Below are positions 1 through 13,271 of a stretch of DNA of 60,994 nucleotides, piece after piece (positions within the stretch are counted from its first letter, which is position 1; every line of letters starts with the position of its first letter). A model generated the notes under the pieces. The model was given only the letters and a program-made list of their open reading frames with translations, searched no databases and was not told where the DNA came from. Position numbers and translations under genes: made by a program. Source of the stretch: Mnemiopsis leidyi (taxonomy: Eukaryota; Ctenophora; Tentaculata; Lobata; Bolinopsidae); assembly GCA_000226015.1 (NCBI GenBank), contig JH154628.1:60295-121288 (forward strand). Reading direction: 5' to 3'.

Positions 1-3000
1 CAGCTGTAACATCGACGCCCAAGCAAGTTACCACGGCTGTAGATCAAACTTTGACTTGCACTATTGGAGAACTCGACGCTAGTGGAACTCCTGTCACTGT
101 AACATGGAAAGATTCTAGTGATGCTACAGTTTCAAATGACGACACGTCCAACTATGTCCTCGTTGAGGGAACAGTCAGTGCGAGCGGAGAGCAGAATGCG
201 GTACTGACCATCAAAACTGCGAAACTGGCTTCCTACTCAGCTCAGGCATCCTTCACATACAAGTGTTCAGTACAATATTCAGGCTCACCAGCTTCTACCG
301 AAAAGGATGTGGTTGCTAACGTTCTCACCTTTGGTAAGTTTTTGTGTCTTATCTATATGACTTAGCCACGTTTGATAGTTGCTTTAACAATTTGTTGTAT
401 TTTGCGACTTGAAATTCTATATTAAAGAATATTACTCCTCATGTATAAATGTAAATTTTAAGATGAACCAAATGCAATCTAAAATGAATGATAAAATATT
501 CCAGGTGTGACTGCTGTCGGCCAAGAACAATTGAAAGACACTGAAGCAAAGATTTCCTGTACTGTGGATGGTCTGACGACAGCATTAAATGGTGTTAAAT
601 GGACGAAGTCTGATAATACGCAGATTACTTCTGGTATTGATGGCTTCGTTGTCGTGGATGGTACCTTGAGTGGTAATAGTCAAACTACTATTTTGACTGT
701 CCCTGCTGCCATGAATATCGCAGATGCCACTTACAACTGCCTTATTACTTCGACCGAACACGGAAAATTGGACGAAAGCACATCTGTCAGTTTGAAGATT
801 TTCAGTAAGTGGGATTGCTTTTTGTTTAATTTTATGTTATATTCATTCCAATTTTGCTTGTAAATGTTTTTCTATAAGATTGGTCGATCAGTTCTACGTT
901 TTTCTTTTTTCAAGGTAGTTGGAACCCATCAATAATAATTATTGATGAGAGCTAATGTTATCGAAATAATGTGAAACATTTCAGGCTTGTCTGAGTTGGA
1001 TGTGTTCTATTACAGTCCACCAAACGTTGAACTGACTGTTGAAGGACGATATGAACCTGAGATTGCTTGGAGCATCAATGGGCAATCATACAGTCAATCT
1101 AATAACCCCAACTTGACACCGACCGTCAAAACAGCCTGGGATGGTTCTAAGAAAGCGTTTAATCTGGCTTTCGCCATGGGTGCTTTCCCTGCTGACATGG
1201 CGCCGTTCACTGTCAGCGCAACTATTTCATTGGGAGATGCTTCCTCGGCTACCTTCCCTGTGGGACCTTTCAAAGTATACAAGAGAGGTGTGTTGAATTT
1301 AGAATTCCCGGAAATTGTCGGATTTTTATTAAATTCTTTTCTTTAAAAATAGAGCAAACAATGAACATGTCTTGCTTACATTACAGAAGCTTGTTGTAGA
1401 CTCAGAGAAATAAATTTCTAATAAGCTGTAAAATCTTATATTATAATTTCAGAGTTCTCCCAAAGCCTACCCGTTACCGTGACACTTATCGATGAAGACT
1501 TCCCAAAAGAGTTTGATTGTGCTGCCCAGGGCGAGAGTAAAGATTTATTCAGCCTTTCATGGCGAATTGGTGAGTCATGAAGAAGTTTTCTTGTGATGTA
1601 TTGGTGAGTCGTGACACGAAGTTGTCGTGTAATGTATTGGTGAGTCGTGACACGAAGTTGTCGTGTAATGTATTGGGGAGTCGTGACACGAAGTTGTCGT
1701 GTAATGTATTGGGGAGACGTGACACGAAGTTGTCGTGTAATGTATTGGTGAGTCGTGACACGAAGTTGTCGTGTGATTGTATTGGTGAGTCGTGACACGA
1801 AGTTGTCGTGTGATTGTATTGGTGAGTCGTGACACGAAGTTGTCGTGTGATTGTATTGGTGACTGGTGAGTCGAATACATTAATTTCAAACTGATATGGT
1901 CCTGATGAAAAAACGATTTTATCAACCAAAATGAAGAACTGCGTAGTTCTGATCGTTCGGTAGTCTTCCAACGAGCCGTAACCGATCACGCGAATATATT
2001 TTCGAATAATTCACAACATCTTCTCTGACAGGATCTACCACAATTGACGGTGACTTCACTCTCGCCTCTATTACTGACACTTCCGAGGCAAGCTCCGCTA
2101 CGGAAAAGAAAAGCAAACTCACAATCCCCGCCAACAACCCCACTTTCAATGACGAACTCAAATGTGTTGCTACTTGGACGGGAGACGACGCCAAGGAGGT
2201 CGTCTCTATGAGCGATATTAATGCCATCGGAGCATCAATGGCTGCTCAGACATTTAGCGATGGTGCCTCTGGCGATGGAATAATGACATGTTTGGTATGG
2301 GGGGATGCACCCCCACATTCCGTGTCCTGGCAGAACCCTAACGAAGAAACTATCAGCGACGTTGCTAACGAGGTTTCTATTTCAATATATTTATCTAGAA
2401 CACGAATTTCTCCTGTCGTACTGTTTTGGAGATTGTTCTATAGGGTTCTTTCATTGTTGGCAATTTTCTTGAGATGCTGTCTCAAGACTTGTGTTACCGC
2501 TGAACTGATAAAGCTTGTTAATAATTTGTAATCATGGCATCTTTGACCCTATCCCGCCAAATTTCCAGATTGTAATTGCATCCAGTACGGTTGGCTCAGT
2601 CCACACTCACACATTAACACTGGTGGATATGTCGTTCGGTGATGAAGGGAAATACACTTGTACCGTTGTAATCGCTGATGGAGATACACCCAGAGTCCTT
2701 GTGACTGAACTCAGCAAACTATGTTAGTTATTTGGTTACGTTTTATGCAACTATGACAGCTGTTAAGCGACTGTTTATAATCTTTAAGATATCGTTAGTT
2801 TAAAATGCTGATGTTAAATTTGAACATTTTTCTAAGTTGTTCTCAGTTTCATTTGAAAGAACGAGATGAGCTTCTAGGGGAGCCATCACAGATTGATTAC
2901 AGCTGTCAAATGTCAGGGTTGTTAACAAACCAAATCTTCGCCATTTACATATAAACTTTTCAGCGGCTTCGTTTGTTCCATCTTCCCCCTACTTCGTGCA

Positions 3001-6000
3001 CGACAACGCTGTAGCCTTTACCTGTGTGTACAATGGCTTGGAGGATCCTTCTCAAGTGGAGTGGTTCAAGGTAATTTGTTGTGTCTTCTCACTTCTCGCG
3101 CTTTTTGGCAATCATCCAGTTACACCGTTGTCGTTGAAAAAGTTTAAAACTTCCACGCAATAAATCTAAAACTAAATTTGAATGCTTGATTTATGGTATA
3201 TATCTTAAATGACACTTCTGATAATCGACATTTAACAGGGATCAACAGATGATGCAAGCACCATCATAACAGCTGGAGACAAATATGGCATTGAACTTAC
3301 AGAATTCAACATAGCCTCCCGATCCAAGTCGAGTGTCATCACCTTCAAGAATGTAGCTGTAACCGATTCAGGCGACTACACTTGTAAATGGCACACGACT
3401 AGTTTCGATCCGAAGAGTACGATGACAGTCGCTATAAGATGTGAGTTTTTTTCTTCGTGTAAGACTCTAAGTTTTCCATTGTGAAATCTATCAGCAAAAC
3501 TTCTTACTAGCTTATAAACGAGGTTTAAACCATTTCACTATCCATTTTTTGGTTGATCGATGATTTTTCTAAAATGAGTGTAATTATCGTACCATTTCAG
3601 CGCTAACCACGCCATCTGCTATGACATATAGCACAGACGGTTCAATTAAGGTGACCTGCAATTACGAGGGAACAACATCCGGCACGATGGAGTGGTTCTA
3701 CAAGAACCAGAAACTGGTGGATGCTGAAGGAGATGATATTACGATAGATGACGGTACCCTCGAGTCAAACGCACAAAAGTACACTCTGACGATCGCTAAT
3801 GTGAACCCTGAGAGCAACTCCGGAGAGTACAAATGTGCCTTGAGTTTTAGCGATGGTGATAAACTGGAAGCAACGACTGATGTTGAGGTCAGAAAGGCGA
3901 CCGCTATTGACACTGCCGGAGCAGCTGAGTCCTCTATCGTTGTCTCGGATGGCACGATGTCTGCCCGATGTCTGTTTGAAGGTGACAAGGTCCCCTCCTC
4001 TGTCACCTGGTCTAAGGGAGGTTCAAACATTGAGTTTGATTCCCTGAAAAAGATTCAGAACACCAATACCAAGCAGCTAGACAACAGCATCAAGTTCTTC
4101 AGCAACATCACGCTCAAGGAGTTTGCCTTCGCTGACCAGGGAAGTTACACATGTACATTTGTGTTTGCCGACGGAAACAACGTTGAAGCCTCAGTAAACG
4201 CCATTTCTGCTTCCATTACCAACGACGAGTGTGTCTTTGTGGACTACAGAACGGAGAGCAGCAAGGCCCTGACATGCACCTACCATGGGTCGGACCAGGT
4301 TACCGGTGTCAGTTTTACTATGCCAGACAATACTGCCCAAACTGGACAGCTGGGAGCATATGCAGCTGGCGGGGACGCAGACACGGCCGGAACCCAAACT
4401 GGAACTTACACCGTAACGGGCATAACTGCTGCTTCGAGTGGAGCTTACACGTGTACCTTCACGTTAAGCGATGGTAGCACCGTGTCTGCCATACAACGAC
4501 TCACCGCTAGAAGTAAGTCTCTGTCCCAATCCCGGTCTTTTTATTCAATTTTGACATGGTTTCATTTTAATTTCAGTTTCGAATTACATTAAATTGTATT
4601 CAGATAATCAGGTAAGAATCATTGTGATGCATTGTATCAAATGAGAGATGCTTGTTAGGCTAATATTAACATTTTCAGAGGCCGAGGTCGTCAGCTCCAC
4701 AGGAAATCTCTCTCCTAACCTTATCGTCAGATCCTCCATCACTCTGACATGTACTGTCGCGTCTGGCGCCAAATCTATTGAATGGTATGTTTAAATTTGT
4801 GTGCTATTGCAGATTTCCGACAGCTGAAAATTGTCAAGCAAGTCCACGTGGTCAAACCAAATGCTCTAAGCCAGTAACAAATACTCCTGTACATTGAGTC
4901 AACACCAAACTATGCAGGTTGAAGGATTCTACTGTACTGACAGAAGGAACAGATTACGAAAAAGTCAAGGTTGAAGCCAGTGGGTCGTCAGACTTGGTCT
5001 CCAAGATCGAGTTCGATATAGCTTCCGACAGTGCAGGAACATACAAGTGCCGCGGAACCCAGTACGACGATTTCTGTGCCACTCAACGGCAGTTCGAATC
5101 AGAAGGAGTTGTACTGACCATCATCACCGCCACACCTCTGGAAAACCCGGCCGATGCCACTGCTTATGGCGGGGGTAGTCACACGTTCACCTGCAGGTTC
5201 CCCAACCCCTTCGTCGGACAGAGCTACGAGATTGTGTGGTCCTTCAAGGGAGCTGGAGATTCTGTCGCCCAGGTTTGTAGTTATCAAGGATTAGTCCATT
5301 GACATTTCAGTTCTTACCACAGCAGTTGGATATTCGTAGTATTTTGTATTACACTATCTCAACCTGAGTACTGATGTATTATTTTGACAACAGTCAAGAA
5401 CAAGCGAGGGTTTAAAGGTTTTAAATTTAGTACACGTTTCAAATCTCTGAATTTTAGGAAGGCTTACACTGCCAATCTTTTCAGCCTATGATCGGTAATG
5501 GTGACGTTTACGAAAACGGAGAACGCATAATCGACGGAACTATTTCCAAAGATCACACAACGACAAGTGGTGAAATCACAACAGAGCTCGCCGTTGCGAA
5601 TGTAATATTTCTACTTCCATTTTTCCATAACTCAGCAATCACACATCCTCCGTTTGTTTTATCAGTTATTTCTAGCCAAGTCCATCTCCTCAAAACAGTG
5701 TGCATTATTAACCTGCAAATAGCATGTTCTAAAGTTGATAAAGCACTATTCAACAGGTTGATACAAACGTTGCTGGAGAGTATATCTGTACGGTAAAATG
5801 GGGAACAATCTTCATCAAGTCCAACCCAGCTACACTGACCGTCAGGGCCATCTCAGAACCCCCCATGACAACGAACGTCGCGAAGGGAGGAGAAGCTAAG
5901 TTCACTTGTAAAACAACGGGAGATGCGGAGGGAACTATGACCTTCCACAAAGCTGCTGACGACACGGTAGTCGGAAGTGTTGTTGCCACCCCCGTCACTG

Positions 6001-9000
6001 TCGCAGGCGTTGTCACGACAACTGGAGTTCTGACAATCGCTGCTGCTGCTGACTCTGACAGCTTCGAATATTACTGCAAGGCCACTTGGAGTGGTACCGA
6101 AGTTAAATCAGGTAACGTTTACCTAGCAGTGATCGGAATCACAGCGACCACGCCCACTGCTTGGGGTGTTAACTCCAAGTCGGCGCAGTTCGAGTGCAAG
6201 TCGGATGCTATCCTCAAGAAGAATGCTGCTGGAGATGCACTGTTGGATGCCGATGGAGATGACATCCGTGCAGCTGCCACTATCACCTGGGAGTACTATG
6301 ATACGGCAACGACGACATGGAAAGCAACCAACGAAGATAACCGGTAGGGATTGATAATTCCATTGTCTTCTGTTTTTTTTTTCAATTTTTTGGACTATTT
6401 CAACTCTAGTATCAAGGGGGGGGGGGGGCTATTACAAATTGCAGCCGGGAATAAGTTGTTAATGTTAAGTTAACGTTCACCGCATTACTGCAATTCTAGT
6501 AACCAAATCGTACCTTCCAGATTCAACATTATGAGTTCCTTAATCGGAAGCGATGGTATCAGAGTCTCACCTCTCTCCCTCCGCAACCTCAACTCTAATG
6601 AAGACGGCCTCAAAGTCAGGTGCAACATCGCCTACGTCGCAGACGCAGACAACCGGTTCTTCGGAGCCACTGTAACCTCTACCGACATGATCCTCAAGAT
6701 CGCTCAGATAAGCTCAGTAGCAGCGTCTAACATCGGTCCGGTGACTGGAGAAACGATAACTTTGACGTGTATCGCTGTGGGAGAGAGTGCTCCTACCTTC
6801 ATGTTTACTACTGGCGGGAAGAGTTCTATCGACAACACCTTCTTCCAGGAAGTCGAGGCATTAGCCGTGTCTTCAGATGGTACAACACATACTGCTAAGT
6901 ACGTCACCAAGGCTATTGCTCCTAACGTACTGAGAAATGGAGAAGTCATCACTTGTGAGGTATGGAGACTTAGATAAAGCTAATGATAGAGTCTCAAAAA
7001 CCAAAAATTGAAATTGACAAACCGTGTTAACTTCTTTTGTCCAGAAAGTGTTATGCGCCAGCATGACTACTGTGATTATTATAGCGCTGGCAAGCGCGAC
7101 CGGGAAAAAACTTCCGCCCCCCTCGTCAGGGCCCAACAAAGCATACCCTTGACCAAGGAATACTTTATAACAATGATTAAAACCTTCAGGCGGATTACGG
7201 TATCTCACTTGGAACGTCAACTAAAGATTTGACTGTTACCACATACTACGACTGTTCCTCCGTAACCGTCAAATCTCTGAATCCAGGTTTGAGGACCTAC
7301 TCGAAAACTTTATACGTCTCATTTCATTCTTACTTTTCTTCCTGACTGGAAAGTTTTGATAATCTAAGATGTTGCTATTCATCGTTGTTGTTATTCTAAC
7401 CGTAGGAGCAGTAACAAACCCAACCTATTCCTATTTTTGTTGTAGTTACCTTAATCCATTCCAGATGGTAACGGCGCAACTGTAAATCCAACTGACAACG
7501 GAGATGGAACTCTAACCCAAACCATTACCTGTCCTGCCGACACAGAGAGTGCTAGATTTGTCCTGATGCGTAAGTTTGAGTGTTTTTATTTTTATCTTTC
7601 ATAATAATATTCACGATTGAACATAACTAACGATTGAATGAAGCTTATATTCGAGCGAGCCATCATAGAGCATCAAACCATCGAAGTTTAAAAACTGATC
7701 AGTAACAACTAACTTACCGATTAAAACGAACTAACGTGATAACTAATCAAAAATCACCTTCAGCGACCTCCAACTCTGCGGCAAGTATCACGTGTTCGAA
7801 GTCGACAGGAAAGTACACCCCGGCCTTCCTTGCTCGTTGTAAGGAGACCCGGCCATTCACATCCGGTTACGGGAAACAGCTCATGGGATTATCAACTTTC
7901 CCTATTAAGGTAAGTACTGCTAAGGGAGGGGCAGCGGCGATGTTAGTATTGGCTTCCATATGTAAAAATGTGTGGAATAAGATAGGTCAACTTAAGAAGA
8001 AAGATTTGAGATTTTATTCAAATAGCCATAGTCTTCATTTCATCTTTTTAAAGGCGATCTTCAATAGCACGAAAGCTAGACTGCCTTATATTGAAATTAA
8101 AGAAAACTCAACGATTAATCTATCATCCATTTAGCCGTGCAGTGCAACCGACCCAACGGCGACAGGAGAATGGTCTCCTGAGAAGATGAAAGAGAAGTTG
8201 AACTCCATGGCCGACACTGTGTGCGGTTTCCGCCACAAAGTTCCTTGCCTCAAGAACGGACGTGAGTTTCATATTTGAACTGTGCTGCAGTTTTTTTGAC
8301 AACTATAAGCTTTATCATGTTGGAATTTTGCGAGGCTAGATTAAATGTCCCTACGACAAAGTCGACTAAGTTCCAATACTTTCCGCAAAAAGAGAAGAGA
8401 TTAAACCTCTAACGCCAACCTCCCTCCAGAATGCACCCTAGACACAGATAAATCAGGCTGCTCATACGATCATGAAAACGAACAGCTTATCATGGAGTAT
8501 TACGTCAACTTAAATACCCCCGTTTGGACTTTCACAGAAAAGGATAGTCTGGTCAAAAAGGAAGATGGTGTTATCAAGTTCTGGGAGTGTTCCGAGAGTT
8601 ATACCAAGAGGTCGGTCTCTTTGATTGTATAGTTTTTTATGAGAGACCTGTCTCTCTTCCGGCAAATTGAATGTTGGTGTTGGAATAAAATAGTCAATAT
8701 TCATAAAATTTGAGGCTGACATTAAAACAACGTTTACTTTATACTAATGTCATCCTCTTATCAGGCGAAGACGTGAAGCCATGGAGAATGGCTTGGACTT
8801 TGAGAGCTTCGAAGTTGTTGAGAAACGAAGCGCGAATGAAACATTTGCCGGAGGTAGATAACAAACAATTTTATTTTGAGATTTTGACAAATAACAGCAG
8901 TTTCACAGGTTCTTCCTGGCAGTGATCGAGCTTACAGTTTTTTTTTCTGAAATCATTCACCCTCCAGATTTCTAAGAATTCCAATTTCAGATTCTGAATC

Positions 9001-9446
9001 AGCCACTCAACAATCCTCACACTACGTGGCCGCTACCACAGTGGGTGTCTGTGCGGTTGTCATGGTTACCGCTCTACTTACAGTTCTCTTTGTCAGGTAA
9101 AAATGACATTTGATGTTTCGTATGTTACTCGTAGAATGTTACCTTAGGGGAGTTGTCGCGGTTTGGTTTTGACACTTAATAGTAACATCGATTGGCTAAT
9201 GACAAATACGATAAGACCTAGCGGTCTCACGTGTCAAAATACGTTCGTGACTTTTTAATACTGTTGAATATTAATGGGAATAAGTTTAGTTACAATTTTA
9301 AGGGTTTTGAAAAAGGATAAAGCGAGGTATCGGTAATTTGTCGGGAACTTATTTATTGAAAAATTAATTAATAAAATACGTTTTCTTTCAGGCTGAGAAG
9401 GAAGCAATCACAAGACATCGAAGCAGTTGAACTGACAAACAACTAA
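1..9446 (+). CDS. Multi-Ig single-pass transmembrane receptor, 3' part of gene (22 exons, about 1758 aa in window)
   Basis: I read the exons as 3-333, 505-804, 985-1287, 1453-1569, 2032-2372, 2569-2722, 2964-3070, 3239-3440, 3601-4512, 4679-4784, 4918-5272, 5485-5601, 5757-6343, 6521-6959, 7190-7286, 7465-7569, 7764-7909, 8135-8261, 8430-8610, 8765-8853, 8991-9096 and 9392-9446. Every junction is GT-AG and the phase is continuous to the TAA. About 14 Ig-like domains follow each other, most with a B-strand Cys, a Trp and an F-strand YxC (YTCTFVF, YKCALSF, YICTVKW). The third (exon 3) lacks both Cys. Exon 9 alone encodes three domains. A Cys-containing region of unknown type follows (exons 16-19), then a basic cluster TKRRRRE, one membrane helix (about residues 1717-1740) and an 18-residue tail ending VELTNN without ITIM or ITAM. 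The start and signal peptide lie upstream of the window. The likely role is surface recognition or adhesion; the ligand is unknown and I recognise no orthologue. Confidence 0.85.
1570..1878 (+). repeat. 36/37-bp minisatellite beginning exactly at a 5' splice site
   Basis: Eight tandem copies plus a partial one fill the start of the intron after the exon ending at 1569. Unit 1 (34 bp, 1570-1603) is the real donor gtgagt. Units start at 1604, 1640, 1676, 1712, 1748, 1785 and 1822. Copies 4 and 5 begin ggg instead of gtg; the others recreate ttg|gtgagt. Each full unit contains the inverted pair acacga...tcgtgt, a small hairpin. Use of any later donor would read an in-frame tga inside unit 1 (1578-1580). 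Confidence 0.9.
6416..6428 (+). repeat. G13 homopolymer in intron
   Basis: Thirteen consecutive G lie in the intron between the exons ending 6343 and starting 6521. The tract is prone to length error in sequencing. No function is inferred. Confidence 0.9.
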
Positions 9447-10029
9447 ATTTTCAATCCTCGGACTCTGCTCCAAAACTGTTAACTTAAATTAATGATATTT
9501 TCTAGTTAGGTAGGACTAGAAGAACAGTTATTTGATTTTGTCTGTTTAGACATTGAAAATATAAACCGTTAGAATGTATAACTGCAAATTGTTATTGAAA
9601 TGCAGCAATTATTTTTTCGATTTTATTTTGATAAAAGTGACGACTCATTGTAAGTGACCAAAGAGTATGGCTACATTTATTAGTTTTTTCTTACTTTAAG
9701 CTAAGTCTAACTTGAGATTTAATCGGTTAAAGTTAATTTATGATTTATTTTTAGGTAGAATAATACTAAACTACATGCATATTGTATGACTTAATTAATG
9801 TTGTGTATGACTCACTGACTTTCTTATGTTTTTGCGTGACAGTATGAGTGACCCGAACTCAGATTTTGATACATATAATATGTGATATTGTTCAGTTTGT
9901 TCGCACTAATTATGTTATACAAAATACAAAATCTTGTGTCATTTATTTATCAACTTTAACTTTAAGTTTACGTTCAACTGTAATTTAATCTGCTTAAATT
10001 GTTTGAAAACTTAATTAACATTACATGAA

Positions 10030-10080
10030 CAATTAAACAAATTAAACAAATTAAACAAATTCATTAAACAAATTCATTCA
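10030..10080 (+). repeat. Short tandem aaattaaac / aaattcatt repeats
   Basis: Tandem copies of aaattaaac run into a duplicated aaattcatt. It is a low-complexity AT-rich tract downstream of the receptor gene. Confidence 0.75.
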
Positions 10081-10930
10081 TGTTTTTATAATTATAGGTA
10101 CATATTGACAAGATCATATCCGTCCATTGTCTATGATTATAACAATATTGAAATCTCGTCCAGTGCAGTTCTGCAATTTGGCCTTTGATGTGTCAAGGCT
10201 TGGGGGGCCAACTTTAAAAATGTCAATATTACTCCAAAATTTCCAAAATACTAATAGATACAAAACACGCACACTCATTTTTGCAGTGTCACGCTCAACG
10301 CTGGCACTTTTCCACGCATTGCCGTGTCAAATTACAATACAGCCGTTGTATACTTCCCACGCTCCCAGCTTGATTATAACTGACAAACACAATCGCACAT
10401 TTCACGACACACCGTGTCGTACACACTGTTTGACACGGAGCCAATTTGAAACTAAACTGCCCAATGCGCACCTCTCCCCTTAATCACGTGACAACAGACA
10501 AGACGTCACGATCTGTTGCGCCAATCTTGAACACGCGCCCGTTATGTTACAAGATAATCCCCGGCGTGCGCATCTTTATTCTATATATAGAGTTTTTAGA
10601 GTTGAATTGAATTTTTCAAGATTGATCAAAAAATAATTTTATTTTTAAGAGGCATTTAGTAGTAAACACGTAGTACACCACGCGATGGATTCGAAAATAT
10701 CACTGTAGAATGCAACTGTGAACTAAAAAAGTCCAAAATAAATGGAATTCCCGAAATTGATATAATTATAAATTTTTAAAGTTTTATAGTTGCCCCCTCC
10801 CAAAAGTTTTAACTTTAAGAAAACGTCATAAGTACAAAGTATAAGTATAACTGTCATAAGACCATAAGTACATTAAATTTAAAACTGCACTCAGCACCGT
10901 TTGTTACAAATTTAACGAATTTAAGCTTGA

Positions 10931-11935
10931 ATGTTATACGTTGACGAGACGATATTCAACGGGCAATGCGCGTCTAGAATTTCTTCGAAATTCGCGCGCC
11001 AGGNNNNNNNNNNNNNNNNNNNNNNNNNNNNNNNNNNNNNNNNNNNNNNNNNNNTTAGAACGTTAGACGGATATAATCTCGTTCAGCAACGTCTGACAAC
11101 ACTCTCACGCATTTCTGGCCTGGTGAATCAAAATTTTAAACGCGCATCGCCCGTTAACGAGATGATATCCGTGTAACGTTCTAACGAAACGTTGCCTTGC
11201 GTTGCGGCCCATTTTCAATGCCGGGGCGGCAGCTTCGCGGCAGCAGGTCAGACAACGTCTGACAAACGAAACGTTCTCGCGAGGAGAGCAGCGCGCGAGT
11301 CGGGTTATAGTAACACACCTCGACAATTGACGAGATGATATCCGTCTAACGTTCTGACGAAACGCGAGGAGAGTTGTAGGTTGATAACCTACTGTCGCGG
11401 CCATCACGCGCTGTCACGCATTTCTGGCCTGGCGACATGAATTTCGGAGAAATTCTAGACGCGCATCGCCCGTTGAGAGGAGAGCAGAAAACTGCGAGCC
11501 GCGCGCGGGTCGGGTATCATCTCGACAACTCGACAACGGCCATCACGCGCTCTCAGTCTCAGGCATTTCTATTTTCTGGCCTGGCGACTACAAATATAAT
11601 GAGTTTCGAAGAAATTCTAGACGCGCATCGCCCATTAACTGAATAACAGAGCTGTCGCTGCGCGGTAGCAGGCCTGATAAAGTCAGGCTTGCCTTGCGTT
11701 GCGGCCCATTTTCAATGTTGTTCGGGGCGGCAGCTTCGCTGCCGCGCCGCGCGCTTCGCGCGCGGGGGGCTGCCGCTTCGCGGCAGCAGGTCAGACAACG
11801 TCTGACAAAGTCAGGCTACGCTGTACGCATCGCCCGTTAAAATCATTGCTAATGCTAAACCAGCTTATATGTTATAGTTATGGTTCGAACGTGCGCACTC
11901 TCGTCGCAGCAACGCGACGGTAGGCGAATATAATC
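10931..11935. repeat. Foldback / nested inverted-repeat element family (copy 1, contains a 51-N gap)
   Basis: A GC-rich block unlike its AT-rich surroundings. The arm at 11055-11083 is matched in inverted orientation by 11156-11184, with only about two mismatches, and a third related arm lies near 11328-11360. Other recurring words are cgcatcgcccgtta, atttctggcctgg and gcttcgcggcagcaggtcag, and there is a short GC hairpin around 11740-11790. A related copy is at 32641-33120, sharing tagacggatataatctcgt. No transposase is visible, so this looks non-autonomous. The N-gap at 11004-11054 suggests the assembler failed on the repeats. Confidence 0.75.
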
Positions 11936-11962
11936 CCGTCAAACCCGCGGCTCCAAATTCAG

Positions 11963-12012
11963 ACAGGTCGCCAGCTCGCTGATCACACAGTGTGAGCAAG
12001 CTGGCGACCTGT
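11963..12012. repeat. Imperfect 25-bp inverted repeat (hairpin)
   Basis: acaggtcgccagct at the left end is answered by agctggcgacctgt at the right end, with the central cacac/gtgtg also pairing. It lies directly behind the foldback block and may be one end of it. Confidence 0.8.
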
Positions 12013-13271
12013 CCTCTGAGTTTCAACTTATGCTCACAGTCACACTGTGTGAGACTGGGTGTAAACTTTAATGACTGATTGTTTGAGAAAGAAAAACCCG
12101 CCTTTTTAAGGTTAACTTTAAGTCCAATGTATTTTTCAATATCAAATTAAATCTTAAAAACAAAAAGTTATACTACATAAATCATATTCAGCTCAGCTGA
12201 ACAGGGCACCACTGAAAGCAAAACATAAATGAACGATCTCTTTATCTTTCTGTTGAATAAAATTGTTAATGAACAAAATTCCTTAATGCAAACCTATTAG
12301 TATTCCCAAACTTGAAGTGGATATTTTTTACGAAGAGGTCTAAAATGGTACCCACTCTTATATAGCCTTTATGATCTGATATTATATAAATTATTTGTTT
12401 TTAAAATTATAATTATCAATCGTATCTAATCTCAGTCGAAAAAAAACCAAATATTTCTTCTCTATATATCAATATATCGTCAATGTGTGCTGAAATCACA
12501 TATTAACCTTTCAGAATGCAAACAGCTATGGCTGAGACATCCACCGGGAAAATAACAAAACGACCACTTAATCTATAAAGCTCATGAAAATGTGAGCCGA
12601 TTTTTCAATAATTTACCAACATATATACAAAAATTGTTGTTAATACTTTTCATAATTAAAGTATTGACACATTAGCAAAAAGGATCTGTGACTCAGTGTA
12701 TCTGTGCGTATCAAAATTCTAGACTACTAACAGAACGAAATGTGTTCATATCTCCTGTTGGGTTGCTACCTAGCCACAGATGCTTAATGAAAAGAAATTC
12801 CATACAATTATTAAATAAAAACTGCTACACATCAAGATCTAATACAAAATATTTATCCAAAAATAATTTCCATCTTTCTCCTTTCCAGGCTTCATCAACC
12901 GATAAGGAATGAAGTTAACCGATTAATTTTGAACTGTAACAATATTCCATATATCTAGGTAAAATATCCGATAAAAATATACAAATGTTTACTGTTTAAA
13001 TAACATCTCAAAAAATGAGCTCTTGATTCTTAAAAATCAGAGACAGTTATAATGAGATTCAATCGTAAACTGCAAGCTGTTGCCAGATAATATTTCAACA
13101 ATTCAAAAGTTTAAAACAACATTCCTGGCTTGCAGGAAAACTGAACCAGGCATCAATAATGTATAAAATCTCAACACGTCTTTCAGTCATCGGCAGCAAC
13201 ATAACCATAAAGACATTCCACGGAGAAAAGCGAATTATATATTATTTACAAAAACACAATTCTCTACTAAC

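Noticed and set aside
1570..1860. CRISPR-like array of 36-bp repeats
   Set aside because: The repeats are directly adjacent without unique spacers, in an intron of an animal gene.
10127..10483. 118-codon plus-strand ORF downstream of the Ig receptor
   Set aside because: No homology features, low-complexity surroundings and no splice evidence.
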